A stretch of DNA of 64,000 nt from the NCBI GenBank assembly GCA_008000375.1, contig SMOI01000057.1, positions 68,115 through 132,114 of the forward strand. The letters run 5' to 3'. This DNA comes from Poteriospumella lacustris. Its lineage: Eukaryota; Sar; Chrysophyceae; Chromulinales; Dinobryaceae. The notes below the pieces were generated by a model. It saw only the letters and a program-made list of their open reading frames with translations. It searched no databases and was not told where the DNA came from. Positions 32,861 to 46,226 of the stretch are shown here, piece after piece. Every line of letters starts with the position of its first letter. Within the stretch, counting starts at the first letter, position 1. The translations under genes and the position numbers were made by a program.

Positions 32861-35785
32861 TTAATTGGAGAAGGACAATCGGGGACGCAGTAAGGCATTG
32901 GCAGTCGGCGTGGTCGGTGCCTCAAGACGAGGCACAGAGTCGGTATCGAAGGTGTGATCGATGCTGTACGTCGTTTCGAGTACAATCGCATTCGCATCGT
33001 CTTCGTCATACGCAGCACTGCTGTTGCTGCTCAAGTCTACACCGGTTGTTGCTGCCACCGCGGCTGCCGCTGCGGCAGAAAAGATACCCGAACCGTGTCG
33101 ACTGCCACGTGTGGTGATTACTGGCGTTGATGCCGATGGTCGCCGGTGTAACGTCGGCGTCACCGGTGCCACCGAAGCATTCGATGACGTGGTAGATGTT
33201 GCAATGGACGGAACACGATCAATTGCAACGGCTTCCACACGAACAGGTGGCGGAGTTTCTCCCGTCGATGCGACCTTCTCACCCTCACCTTCCCCATCCT
33301 CCGCCGTCGCCGCGGCTGTCTCCACACTCGATGAAGTCGCCGCCGCAGCTACGGCGACCGCATTCTCCGATCGCCATTTCGATCGTGCGGCTTCCATCAT
33401 ACAATAACGTTCTTCCAATCCAGGGCGGAAACTACTTCGCCAGAGGGCAATGTCCGCACGGTAAAACGACAATTCACCATTCTTGACCCGGCGATCGCGT
33501 TGATCGGATTTCTTGACTTTGGAACGTTTCTTAGCGTCCAATTGTCGTTTGTATTCAGAGAACGATCCTGGACGATGGATCTCGGACACGCGATCCAACA
33601 ATAACGCAGGATTTGTCATCAATTCTTCCGCTGTATACGGAGTGGCCGTCGCCGTCGTATTCGTGGCCGTGGTGGGATCGATCGAAGCGGAGTCCTCCGT
33701 GGGTGCCCCATCGGTACCGCTGTCATTGGTGGTTCCATTGGAGTGTTCGCCAACCCCAGAGTGAGGATGGCTACCATCGGTCGCACTATCGGCAGCAGCT
33801 TCATCTGCGTCGTCCGCCGCCAAGGCCGCCGCCACTGCGGATGCCGACGCGGCGACAGCTGCCGCTTCTTCGGTAGTCAACGTCGCTGCGGAAGTCGCCG
33901 CAAAGCTTGCCGATAGCAAACGATGACGTTCTACGGCATCTGCTGGACCCGTATGGGCAAAGCCGACGCCAATCAAATCGCGTGGCACTGCACCGAGATA
34001 CGATTTGGACTGGAGACGTGGACTGATCAAGGTGGAAAACGACGTATGAATCTTTGCCGCTAAACTGCTTCGACGGCGCTGTGTATGATGAGGATGTCCA
34101 TGCGGGGATCCCGGCGGTGAACCGTGCTGAGCAGCAGATGTTGACGACGGCGCGGCCGTCGCGGCAGCAGAACTCGCAGCAGTATTCACACTCGTCGCAG
34201 ACGTCGCGGCCATTTTCTTCTGCGGCGTTGTCGAAGGAGACGACGGAACGGACCGACTACGTACCAGCAATCGTTGCGAAGCCATCTTCGTGAAATCTTT
34301 GTACGCCGTGGCCATCAACACATCCGCATCCATCACATCTTTGCCAATACTTCGCAGCACCGTGAATAAATCACTCGCATCTTTCACCGCCAGCAAGCGC
34401 TTCTCATGCAATTTGAACAACGCCGCGGAGATACGAAACAGGACCTTGTTTCCTTCATTCAAAAACACATCCCAAACACGTAACGCCACTTCGGGACGTA
34501 ACGTGTTCACAAAGAGACACATGAACCATTGTACCGTGATCAAGGGCAACTGCAGTTGATTCTTTTCTAACGTCGCATGAATCTTTGGCAAATATTTCTT
34601 GATAATATGCGCCAGCACAAATTGATCCACATAAGTGCCCACCATACTCTTCGTGTAGTAATCCGGTGGTAAAAGCTTCTCGACGATGGTCACCAACAAC
34701 CAGAACGCTTCCTCTTCTTCCAACAAAATCAAGATCATTCCCGCAACGAAATTCAATGATTGACAATAGCCAATGTCTGGATTATGAATGGCGAAGGCTT
34801 GTAACACTCGTCGAAGGACTGCTTCCCCACGACCAGCGTTCTCAAAGTAGACGTGTTCAGGAAAGGTGCGATCGACGTCCTTTTCAATGTCATCTTTCAC
34901 CCGGCCGTTCAACTCCCCATTCTCCACACGTTGAAGCAACTGTTGATAATAATCTTTTGGATAGTTCAAACGATGAAGGGAACTTAACGATATGCGTGGC
35001 CACACCAAGGCACGAAACGCCACAGGAATACCGCGTCGAACCATCGCCTTCAAATCCATCGATGGCTTAAAGATACCTGCTGGCTTCAGGTTCTCTGGTC
35101 CACCAATCGATTTCAAATAATCAACCCATTCCAAATCACGTTGAACCGTAACAGCATGCGTTTGTTGACGAAAAGCTTGTTCGTTCAAAATTTCTTCGAC
35201 CGTGGAGTTGAAACCCAACATATCCGTCTTCAATTTCGTCGTAAGCTCTACTTTGCGTAAATAAGCTTCCAAGGAACACTTTCGGACATTGAGAAACTTA
35301 AATCTTCGTGGAAATCCGCCCATTCTGTGAAGGAAAGTGTAAAGAAGATTGAAAGTGAATAAACCGGCTCCATGGATAGAAGAGGATTGAAAACCACGGT
35401 AAACTTACGTAAGAAGGTCGATGATGCTCATCACATCGGCAAACGGCTCTTCCAAAACAACCCGATCATTGATTGCCACCAAGATATCGCCCACAGAAAT
35501 GAAGGATTTGATCTTTTCAATAGTTCTGAAATATAATTCGTATGTGAAAATGGGAAAACACCAACAACAGAAAGCATGCGACGTTTCTCACCTGTCATTC
35601 TCGAATATTCGCGTGATAATGGTATTATTTCCGTCACGACTTGATCCCAAGTCAATACCCATATCCGTGCGTGAAGTTTCGATTTCATACGTACTGTCTT
35701 CGTCATGGATGCAGACTTTGTAGTCACTGTGTTCAAGTTTTCCGTCTTCTCCATGACGCCACGAGGACATAACTGTTCGCGGCAT
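32861..35785 (-). CDS. PDZ-TBC fusion RabGAP
   Basis: Three exons, 35592-35785, 35409-35525 and 32861-35324, join in frame to 924 residues. Residues about 25-115 form a PDZ-like domain: MGIDLGSS, SVGDILVAIND (the carboxylate-loop side and GD motif), DVMSIIDLLT and a final RRFKFLN strand created across the last splice. The TBC domain spans about 195-430 and keeps both catalytic fingers: the arginine in DVDRT (R256) and the glutamine in GYCQS (Q292). It should therefore stimulate GTP hydrolysis by Rab proteins in membrane traffic. The last 450 residues are low-complexity (Ala, Ser, Thr) with a basic KKRSKVKKSDQRDRR patch. An ATG at 35323 would give a TBC-only protein but would cut the PDZ domain, so I reject it as the start. 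Confidence 0.87.
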
Positions 35786-36465
35786 TTTAAATTTCTAGCT
35801 GTTTCTAACTAAATCTATCGTGAAATAAATAAGGCTATTGTCACAACGATAATCTTGTGCACCAAAACACTGCAATCCGATCTTCCGTCTTCTTGGTCAG
35901 TAAAAAGAATCTTTGGAAAGAAATACAAAGAAAATTGCACTTCCTTTCTTCCTCAACAAAGACCTTTTCCCGATTCTTCACCAGAAGAGATTTTTTCGTC
36001 GGTCCTGAGGTTATTTTGTGAGCAGGCTTGCTGTTGCTTCTCTCCGCAAGCTATTTATTGGTCATGTCTCAGGTCTCAGTCAGCCGAGATAAAGCGAGGT
36101 GGCGAGGTGGTCGGCGGTTGATCCTCGCTGTCGTCGTCACCATGTCACTCTCTTCAACTGGTAACGCCGACATATGTACATTTCTAAGTGCATAACTATG
36201 TGATACTTATACATTTTCTGGTGGCTGTTTGTGAAGAAACTCGTCCATTGTGCCGCAGGGGTGCAAGTCACTGAAAAAGGGCAGGCCAGAAAATGAAAAA
36301 GAGACCAAGGACGGAAGGGCCATGAAGACGCCGTTCTTGGGTCAAATGTGGCTGAAATCAGAATCGTTTGGCCTTTGTGAATGATTTGAAGTGAGTAATT
36401 GACGTAGATCTGGAAAAGAGTAGAACGATTTCGGTGACATTATTCAGATAGTGACTTCGATTGCC
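35786..36465. other. Divergent promoter region between PDZ-TBC gene and Dicer
   Basis: This 680-bp stretch should hold both promoters and 5' UTRs. A possible acceptor (ATTCAG near 36445) precedes the Dicer start. No gene or clear TATA box is seen. Confidence 0.5.
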
Positions 36466-39400
36466 ATGGAAGCGGATGACGCGACATCCACGATAGTGGA
36501 ATCATCCAATATCCCCGAAGATGACAACACTCAGGAGAAAATTGTGACTGATCTTCAACCAGAAGATCGACAGCCTGAATCTTTGGAGAAGATTAAAGAA
36601 AAATCTGCCTTCACTTTGCGTTACTACCAAGATCTCATTGCTGCCCAAGGTAAGAATCCACCCACTCACACACTGACAACATCGCGATTGGCTCACTGAC
36701 GAATATTCCTATTGATAGCCACTAAGACAAATACCATTGTATATTTGCCCACTGGAACTGGAAAGACCTTCATCGCTTTTCGGGTGATCGAATATCGATT
36801 GCAGTTCATTCGCATTGCTCGCGATAATCCCAACGAATGGCCCCGAGTCATTATTTTCATTGCCCCGAAGCGAGCCTTGTTACATCAACAAATTCAATCT
36901 ATTCGAAAGTTTTGTGCTGGTGCAAAAGCGGAAGAGTTTGGTGGTGGGACATTGTACAACAACAAGAAGATCGATGAGTGGGGACTCGATGAGTGGCGGT
37001 ATCACCTTCAGCGCTATGAAGTCCTGGGCATGACCCCTGCTACTCTTCAAGTTCTACTCGAGAAAAGCTTGCTGCCTCCTCATACCATTGACCTGTTAGT
37101 TCTTGATGAGTGTCATCATGCAACTGGAAATGATCCAATGGCAAAAGTTTGTGATGCATTGAAGTTGTCTGGCATGAGTCCGTTGATTTTGGGATTGACA
37201 GCCTCACCAATCAAATCGAAGCATATGCGTGTGAGAAAGGCTATTGAGAGGTTAGAGCAGCGCACAATGTGTACTTTCTTTTCACCCACGGAGGAATATT
37301 TGCAAAGTGTGAGGCAATTCGCCTTCAAACCGCCAGCAGTTATCGTGTCGTATGCGGATGTCTCATTAGTTGTGGAAGAAGAGCCTCAGAAACCCATCGC
37401 GGAAGGGGAAGATGAAATTGATCTTGCGCCTACAATCCCTTTTGAAACTCCAAAGAAGGTTGGCGAAGTTCATCACGAGTTCTTGTCGGCCTTGGAAGAA
37501 ATGAAGCATCTGTATCGTCGCCTACACTGCGCCGATTGCATTCAGCAGCTGCACGACTCTGACATTCTTCTCAAGCGACGTGCATTCACGCTCGTCGCAC
37601 AGAAGCTTGGAATAGAAAACTCAATGCTAATTTCGTTCCAGGGAATTCGGCATATTCGTGAGTGTATGCGACAATTGTGTGAGGTAACCCGATCCTGTGG
37701 GGTGTACTTCGGATTGCAATCCATCATTTTCTATTTGCAGAAGGTCATTTCGATGATGGGAAAACGAAGATATCGGGTGTTGTTCCAGGAAGATTTTGAA
37801 GCAACACTGCTGGCATCAACCTCACAATCGAAGGAGTGCGTGGTGATGTCAGACTCCGAAGGTAGCAAAGTTGGTGCCGAGGATGGCAAATCGAAGGGGG
37901 AAAGAATCGGTGAGCCAAAGGAAGCACCAAAAGATGAAGGCAACAAAAACAATGATGATGTTCTCAGTCAAGAATCTCGAATAATTGCCCCTGCAGCTTC
38001 GACAGCTCATGGATCTGAAAGTCCTCAGTTGTGGAAAACATTGAAACTGTCGCGTCGAATGAGATTTGCAGGCCCAGAACTCACAGATGAACTTCTTGGA
38101 GATGATGATGATTGCTTTCTCTTTAGCGATGGAACTGGTGACGAGAGTGAAGACGAAGATGCGCGAGAAGTTGATGAGGAAGACGAAGCGGCAGATGAGA
38201 GTACCGTTAAAAGTGATGGCACAGGAATGGACTCTGAAGGCGATCCATTCTTGGCGACGTTTGAGGATTCTCATTTGATCGAGGAGCCATCGTTGGCTTT
38301 CAAATCCGAAGATTTTAGCCCTGATTACATTGCATTTCTATTGGATACTGGAAAAGGCAAGGGGGAATCTAATGCTCCAGTCATGGACATCGATTGGAGC
38401 CAAGTGGATATTCCTGACGAAGAAAACAATAGCAAGACCCAAGCTTCACCGCAAGAAGAAACCAAGAGCAAAAGCAAACAATTTCACAAACGTCGATTGA
38501 AGCACCAAACCTATCATACGTACGACTTCGACCAGATGCGACGTAGTACTCCCATGATTTTCCAGCTGATCGACAACGACGCGTCATACTTTCAGTTCAT
38601 GGTGAATCAATTTGTGTGTGGTATTGTGACGATTCTACAAGGATTCCAGCACTTGATGTCGTTGTTCACCACCTCTTTGCTAGAGAAAGTCATTCAAGAA
38701 TATTCTCCTGTCGCAGTAGAGGTCACGAATGAGACAAAATCAAAGCATCCCGTTCGTGCTGCTGCAAATTTGTTGGTGAAATACATGCGCGGAAGTATGG
38801 AAAAGAAGTTCTGTTCGTGGAAAGAGGTACGTCTACATGTGAAATTATCTTGTTTTGCTCATTGATGGTGACTGAAATTATGTGATTTGTAGATGATGGA
38901 TGACATTCGCTTGCTACAGCAACGATCTTTGGCCTACGAGATCGTTACGGTTGCGAAATTGATCAGTCGTTGCATTTCGTTGCAGCCGTTGGAAGTGCCC
39001 ATTAAGCCTTGTCGGAAAATTGATCAGCGAAACCATTGGGAATCATTAGTGGCATCGATTGAAGCCACTGATGCTGCTGCAAAAGAGGATGAAATTGTGT
39101 ATCTCCAGCGGAAAGAAGATGCATATTTCTTTCCAAAAATCGTACGACTCTTCTCTGTGTTGCGAAGTATTTGGCATCGTGGAGAAGTCAATGATGCTGA
39201 CACATATACACATTATGATTTCATGACCGAAAAGCCCTATTTGAACAAGATTGATGGTTTTGAATGGATTGCTCGGTTGAAGTCTGCCTTACAATCGTCG
39301 ACCAGCCGCGCAACAGCAACCATTGAAGAAGATGGTTCGTCGCAGAAGGCGACACCCTATTCGCAAATGCCGTCAACCATTGTGTTTTGCAATAAGAAAG

Positions 39401-42400
39401 TCATGGCGTGTGGTTTGACCGCCCTGTTGCATGACTTGTGGTTCGATCGTAATGTGACTGCGGGTGTGTTGACAGGAGATATTCCCATTGAACAACAACG
39501 TGGTGTCTTGGAAAGCTTTCGTAATGAACGCGTTCAAGTGTTATTCGCTACCGAGGTCGCAGAAGAAGGGTTAGATATCAAACAATGTTCATCTATCGTC
39601 AATTTCGATCCTCCTGCGACCGCCAAGGCGTTTATTCAACGACGTGGACGTGCAAGAGGTCAAAATTCTTTGAATATCAACGTCTGGCCTTCACCAGGCA
39701 CGAATTCACTTCTCTTTGAAGCGTTATCGCGTGATTTGCAAGGATTTCTCTCGACGGAACGTCGTTTTGACGATCAATTTGTCATGTATACGCAGACCCT
39801 GTTGTCGCAGGAACATGAAGAAGCCGAAAAGTATACTGTCGAAAGCACAGGCGCGTATGTGGACTATGTCTCAGCACAGGCGTTGGTCTATGATTACTGC
39901 CAATCATTACTTCACATTGCGGTTGAATCTAAAGGAGATGGTGAAGACCCTGATGAGACGCCGAAGATTACCATCATCGAAGACTCCGGATCGACGTTGC
40001 CCTTCTACACGTTCGAATCCTACGAAGATCCGATTATGGAGGAGAAAGTTTACGTGACAACGTTGCATCTTCCACCGAAAGTCGAAGCTCCGCCTTTCGC
40101 TTGGACTGCTTCCAAGAAACAGCAGGGCAAAGGTCGTGCAGCTTTGGATGCTGTTCGCTTTTTGCACAAGAAAGGCGTGTTAGATGACCATTTACGTGTG
40201 GTGAATCATCTGCGTGACATTTCCCCATTTGAATCATTGGTCGCGGATCGCCGCAGCAAGAAACATTTGAAACAGTTCAAAGAGGAGGACGATGCTGCTT
40301 TGGATGGAGACGAAGACAAAGTGGATATTCTGGTGAAAGTTGTTGCGGATGATCTTACCAAGACGCCAACCGTCACCAGTGAAGAGCCAATGCAAGTGGA
40401 TGGTAGCGAGACTATTCAAGTTGAACCACCAGCATCGATATCGCTGCATTTCTACTGTGTTCAAGTGGTTTCAATGGGTGTTAACCGAAAGCCGTCACAG
40501 GATCCCAATGCTAAGCGTGAACTTCAAAAGGTCACGAAAGAAGGATTGCTTGCCTTACAAGGACTTGCATTCGCAGTTCCATCGATTGCTGACGCACGGT
40601 TTGCGGAGTGCGTCTTTCAATCGATTCTACGGGAACTTAAGGACGAGCGCTTTACATGGACCTTTCATTACTTGGGAGAACATGCCGTAAGTCAAGAGGA
40701 AGTGGCGATGATGCAAGCCTTCCATCGAGCAGTCTTCGCTGTCGGAGCGCCGTCATTTCCTTCGACATTTAAGGACAAGTATGGATATGTCGACCCAGAG
40801 CAGGCGTTATCAATGCTGTCAGCGATGACACCCGAAGCGTCAAATCTTCGGGCGGAAATGTTTCCTTTTCACGATGCCGCAACCTGGACACGTAGCAGTA
40901 ACCAGGCTTGGTATCTAGTACTGCCAGTGAAAGTTACCCGTGCGCCATGGGATCCTGCCGCGCTGATCTCGATCATAACCTTTGAAGACATCTATGATGC
41001 TTCCTTCATCCGAGATGAAGCGATCACGGCTGCAGTGTTCGTCAGCAATTTGAAAGTGATTCAGGATTGCAACAACAGCGTTGAGACGGCCAATCCACTG
41101 GCAACGATCGATTCAATCAACGAACAACCACGAACGCTGCAAGAATTTGACGAATGGGTATTTACATCAACCGGTCGTATGATGTTCCGCATTGATGCGG
41201 AGACGCCGTGCACCTTGAAGGTCTCCGATATCGCTGATTCTAAGAAGAAATTAACGTTTCTGCAATTGTTTCAGAAACGTGGACCACAGACAGTTGCATG
41301 GATCGATGAGCAAATGAAGAAGCGTTCAGCAACTCTCACTCTAATCGTTCCAGAGAAAGACACTTCCAGCACTGTTCCCGCTGAGACTGTTGTCAAAAAA
41401 GAAATCGAATGGCCGAAAACTTTGCAAATGCGGTTGATCACGTTGTTGTCGACTAAGCTGACCCTGTGGAATTTCATTGGCAAACAAATTGGTGCTCATT
41501 TGCACGGTGATCGCGCTGCCCCGACCAATCGTGGACGTCAACAGTTCATCTTACCACCGTTAAGCCAACCGATTGGTCGTCCGCGCCATTATTATCAAAT
41601 CATGATTCTACCAGGCCTCGCATATCGATGGGTATCGCTCTGTCTCGCACGTGAGCTTCGTCAGTCGCTGCAATGCCGCCTGGTTAGGAAGGTTGTCAAT
41701 CAATCATTTGTTCAACGACTGTTGGCCCAGCCGGAGGTGTCCGCTTCGAAGAATGAAGCAATTATCATCGAGGAATACACACCAAAGCTGATCGCGTTGT
41801 TGGAGGCAATGACAACGTCGCGCGCACAAGAAATGTTTCAATCGGAGCGGTTGGAATTTCTGGGTGATTCGTTTCTCAAATTGGCGGCCAGTGTGGAAGT
41901 TTACACTACGTTTCCGTATGCTGCCGAAGGTGAATTAACGATGCGTCGTCGTCATTTGATCTGTAACCGCACATTGTCGCAGTTGGCGACTAAGGATGGG
42001 TTAGCAGAATATCTGCGTGTTTTACCGCTGAGTCGTGGCTTGGAAGAGGTGTACTTCACCGCTCCGGGTCTCTACGCGATGGATACCAGCGATGATGATG
42101 CTACTGGTGGTGGACGTTGGATTGCAGCCTTAAGAAACGCCAATTTGCAGAAAGGGGCGACGGCTTCGGCCATTGCCGCCGCTCTGGCACGGAAAAACGC
42201 CGCTGCAGCAGCTGCCGCTGCGGTGACTGAAGAAGCAAGCAAGGCGGTGACAGATGATGTACATGTGGCACAGGCATATCAACCAGAAAGTATTCGTGAT
42301 CAACGACAATTCCTGCGTCAATTGCCGGGCAAGGTCCTTGCCGACATCATGGAATCGTTGTTGGGTACTTGTGTTTTGTTGAACGACGAGTATCTCTCCG

Positions 42401-43992
42401 CATCCTTCGCCATGGTCTATGCCTTGCGCATGGTTCCCCACAACTTTGCGGAATCGTGGCTATTGTCCACACCCGCTGAACGTGAACAGCGCTTTCATTT
42501 TCCATTGCACACGTCGATTGCGGCGTTGATGGCACCCCATCCAAACCATTTGGCCTCGGAGCTTCTTGCGACACCTGCGGTTGATACGACCACCGAAGCC
42601 GCCACACTTGCTTCTGCGGATGTTGTTGCCTCTGATAGTGACACAGAAGCCCCTCCGGTCGCCGCAGCGGTCGAAGGAGAAGAGAAAAATGACCAAACAG
42701 AAGAAGCCAAGCCGATCGAAGGAATTTCCAAAGATAGTATCGCGGCCACGGCCTTGTTGCTGCAGCAGCGTCGTATCTGTTTACCGTTGGAGTCAGCGAC
42801 TACTGCGGTGATTGAGAAGCGGTTGAATTATCATTTCACCTGTCCAAATCTCCTGGCAGTCGCATTTACACATGCATCGATGTCGTATGAGTATATCAGC
42901 TACGAACGATTGGAATTCTTGGGTGATGCGGTGCTGGATTTCATCGTGGCGAAGATTTTGTACGATCTGCATCCCGATTGGGACGAAGGGCATCTGTCTC
43001 ACAGCAAGCACGAGCATACGAACAACAAATTCTTGAGTACGTATGGTGAACAGTTGGATGTGCTCAGCCTCGTACGCCATAATTCGAGTGCAATTTTCCG
43101 CGAATTGCACCAGCGGCATCAAAAGGCGAAAGAAAGTAAACGAGCGGCGAAGGCCAAGGCGTCGACGACGAAGTCGAAGGCCACTGCTACGGCTGCGGCA
43201 ACAATGGATGTCGACGTGGATGGTGTTCCGTTGTTGGAGAAGCCCAAGGGTACTGACGGTGCAGCCACTGCGGCAGATGGCGAAGAAGGAGAGTCTGCTG
43301 CCACCGCGGTGTCGGACTCCATCACCAAAGTACAAGCTGATGTTATAGAAGCCCTTGTTGGTGCGGTGTATTTGGACTGTGGCGGCAACGTAGCCATTGT
43401 GGAGTTGATGTTGCGTCACTTGGGTATGCTGGGCGAGAGTCTCCAGATAAAGCCAGTGTTCACGTCTGTTCCGAACGGCGGTCCCACAACTGCGGGCCCA
43501 GCTGCCGCGGGAGCATCTACAACCTCCTCGAAGGTCAAAGCGCGATCGAAAGCAAAGAACAAAGCGAAGGCGGCCATCGCTTCAGCAGAAGGTACAGCAA
43601 CTGCTGCGGCTTCAACCACTGGCCCTATAGTGGTGGATTCGACTCCTCACGCAGAGACGTTGGCCTTGAAGACGCCCGAAAATTGTGCATCGAGTAGCAG
43701 TGCCATGGACGTTGATGACAAGGCAGAGACACCTGGAGTAGCGTCGGTTGGTTCGACGGCTTCACCTGGTCCGGCTTCGACAGCCAACAGTCGTCGCAAA
43801 CGACGGGCGCCCACGCAAACATTGGCTGGCAGTGCGGTAATACTGGGTAGTACTGGACAAGATGCAGATGCGGACGATGAGGCCATCGGCGAAGATGACG
43901 ATGACGAAGACCTCCTCTCGCCCCTCACTCGCAGTAAGCGACGGCGCACCGACAGTGCTTTGCTGCCAGCATTTCCCTGTTTACCCAAATAG
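36466..43992 (+). CDS. Dicer-like ribonuclease III
   Basis: Three exons, 36466-36649, 36719-38826 and 38893-43992, give 2463 residues. Dicer cuts long double-stranded RNA into small RNAs. Helicase half one has Walker A PTGTGKT (72-78) and DECHH (191-195); half two ends in the QRRGRARG motif near 1013. The insert between the halves is about 640 residues, with an acidic low-complexity part. The dimerisation (DUF283) domain is at about 1085-1205. A connector LPPL..LPGLAYRW..ARELRQ precedes RNase IIIa (ERLEFLGDS at 1749, LADIMES near 1915). RNase IIIb follows (ERLEFLGDAVLD at 2102, ADVIEALVGA near 2247). Both catalytic sites keep E, D, D and E. The PAZ region is too diverged to recognise clearly. 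There is no double-stranded RNA-binding domain; instead an acidic tail with basic SRRKRR and SKRRR patches suggests nuclear entry. Confidence 0.95.
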
Positions 43993-44155
43993 AGAAAGAG
44001 AACGGGGAAGAGGAAGGCAGGGAAGATACCAAGGGTTTCGTTTGTCGACGAGATCAGTGCACTTCACCCCACTTGTTCTGCATCGTCTATCCAAACAGAA
44101 TATATTTCCATCTTTATTTTCACTTCTCCGCGTGGCGGAGATGTAGTGCAGGTAT

Positions 44156-44485
44156 TTAGAGATCAAATTGTTTTAGCACCTGTTTCTTCTGTTGCAGTTG
44201 CGCTTCCATGATCTTCCTTGTACGTTCGCCACGTATACGAAGGACGTCATAAAACAAGCGGCTTGCATCAAGCAGAGGAAATAAGATGGCACGATCAGTG
44301 ATTTGGTCTCTCGTGTAGTGTTGTTTCGATACCCGCACGCTTGCCGCGTGCGCATCGGTTTTTCATTCGTTTTATTCGACTCGTTCACCTGCGAGCGACC
44401 CTCGCATTTGAAGAATTAGCTGTTCGTGTTTGTTTGTTGTGTTATGGTGTGGCGTCTTCTTCTTCGCTACCACCAATTTTGGCAT
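44156..44485 (-). CDS. Candidate small two-exon gene, 82 residues, unknown
   Basis: Exon 1 is 44389-44485 and exon 2 is 44156-44307. An 81-bp intron with GT (GTGAAC) and AG (ACGAGAG) borders joins them in frame (249 nt). The product starts MPKLVVAKKKTP and ends QQKKQVLKQFDL. The second half is a charged amphipathic helix (around ASRLFYDVLRIRGERTRKI) of ordinary protein composition, unlike the low-complexity shadow frames nearby. I recognise no family. It converges on Dicer with 163 bp between stops. The acceptor is not preceded by a strong pyrimidine tract, so the splice model is tentative; without splicing, the second exon has no ATG. Confidence 0.42.
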
Positions 44486-46226
44486 TTTCTTTCTCTTTCG
44501 CTCGTTTGTGGGTGTCAGGAAGGATAACTGTGCGGGTTGTTGGTCGTCATCAACCATCCCGTAGGTATCATTCAGTCAGTCGTCCATCCCCCGTTCGTTC
44601 AAACATATCACTCACTTGCAGCAACTCTAAAACTACGCACTGTATGTTCGTGTCCTGAATAATTTTGCGCCCTGCTCAACGCCTGGTGTCCCCTCATGTC
44701 TGTACGTTGATGCTTGATAGCATACTTCTCCACCAGGTCTGTTGTTTATTCGGGTAGGCTTCTCCTGTGCTGCTGACGGATCAATGAAGGAAACAACAGC
44801 AATCATTCGATCGCTTCAAGTGCGTGGAACGAAAGAGCTAGTAAAACGGGGCGAAGTTTCGGATAGGTCGCGATTACAGAAGGAGGCTAAACGATATTCG
44901 ATATGTATCGGACGATAGCAAGGGTAGGACGTGAAGACAACAGACTAACACTACAACTACGAAAGAGGTGGGTGGGGGAAGAGAGCGGGTAGAAAGACTC
45001 CTACACCCACCGCCAAACACATTTCAGTTCACACAGCGGCAGGCACCATAGCAAACCCAACAAACTCTTTCAACCGATTCAACAGCAACAACGATCACCC
45101 GCGACACGACCCAAGCACTCTCTCGCTTGGAATCATTTCGTCGCCATGAGTCAATCACAGAGCTAGCTACCAACAACAGACCAAGACAAAACGAACAGGG
45201 CACCGCACAAGGACACTACAGAACAAGGGTATTTGAGAAAATGAAAAAGAGACACGAGTTCGAGAGAGAAAGAGAGGGGGACAAGAGACTCGTTATAGAG
45301 CAGGGAAGAAGAATTGTGAGGCGACGCAGACCCAACTGCTCTACCTAAACAACGACATATATGACGCTCACGCGAGAATTTCTACGACCGATGGAGAGAG
45401 ATGCTGAATGAATGAATATAGTGCTCAAGGGAACACTCGCTGACACCGAAAATGACTACAACGAAGCTAATCAACGAAAAGAAACATCAACAGACACGAA
45501 GAAACACCAAGAAACGTATGAGGAGCTGAGAACAAGACACAGGGGCGACGGCAAAGTTGGCGACGATGGTGGAAGAGGGAAAGACGAAGGAAAGAGCTTG
45601 ACTTAGGTTTACCTGGGCTGGGAACGCAATGCCAGATAGACTGCCATAGTGAAGAAGCGAAGAAAAAAGAAAGCGAAGCGAAACGAGTGGACATGGAGAG
45701 GGGCAGGGAGAGAAGGCGAAAGATTCAGAAAGCAAAGAGGGAGGACACCAAGACCCTCCATTTACGTCAATAGAGAACACAAATGGCAACACTGCTTTAG
45801 AATAGGAATGGATTAGCAGAGGACGGGCCTAATAAAACTACTGGCGACAGTGAGAGCGACAACAACTAAGCACCAAGCAGGGCTGATGACAAACAAACGA
45901 ACAAACCCGGAATCACTGCCAGCAGCCATCAGCAGCAACAACAAATGCAATCAGAACAAGAAACTATTATCGCCGAGACGGCTTTGGTATCACGATATGT
46001 CGTAGAACAGCGACCGCGAACACTCTCACGTACACACGTGGAAACACTCGAGCGCACGAGTAAAACAGCGGTTGGAAATCGAGAGAAAAACGAAGAAAAA
46101 CATATCACGTGCAGGGAAACACATGCAGTGACGAATATTAATGTTCCAAACGAGGAAAGAAACACCAGAGATAGTGATATGGCCTCCGAAAACAGGCAGG
46201 AACGACCACAGCCACCACGACCATGG
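44486..46226. other. 1.7-kb intergenic stretch, mostly purine-rich on the plus strand
   Basis: From about 44.8 to 46.2 kb the plus strand is A/G-rich with GAGAGAAAGAGAGG-like runs, so it is pyrimidine-rich read downstream of the minus-strand EF-hand gene. Open frames are short and low-complexity. No gene is seen; probably a long 3' UTR plus the promoter of the small gene. Confidence 0.55.
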
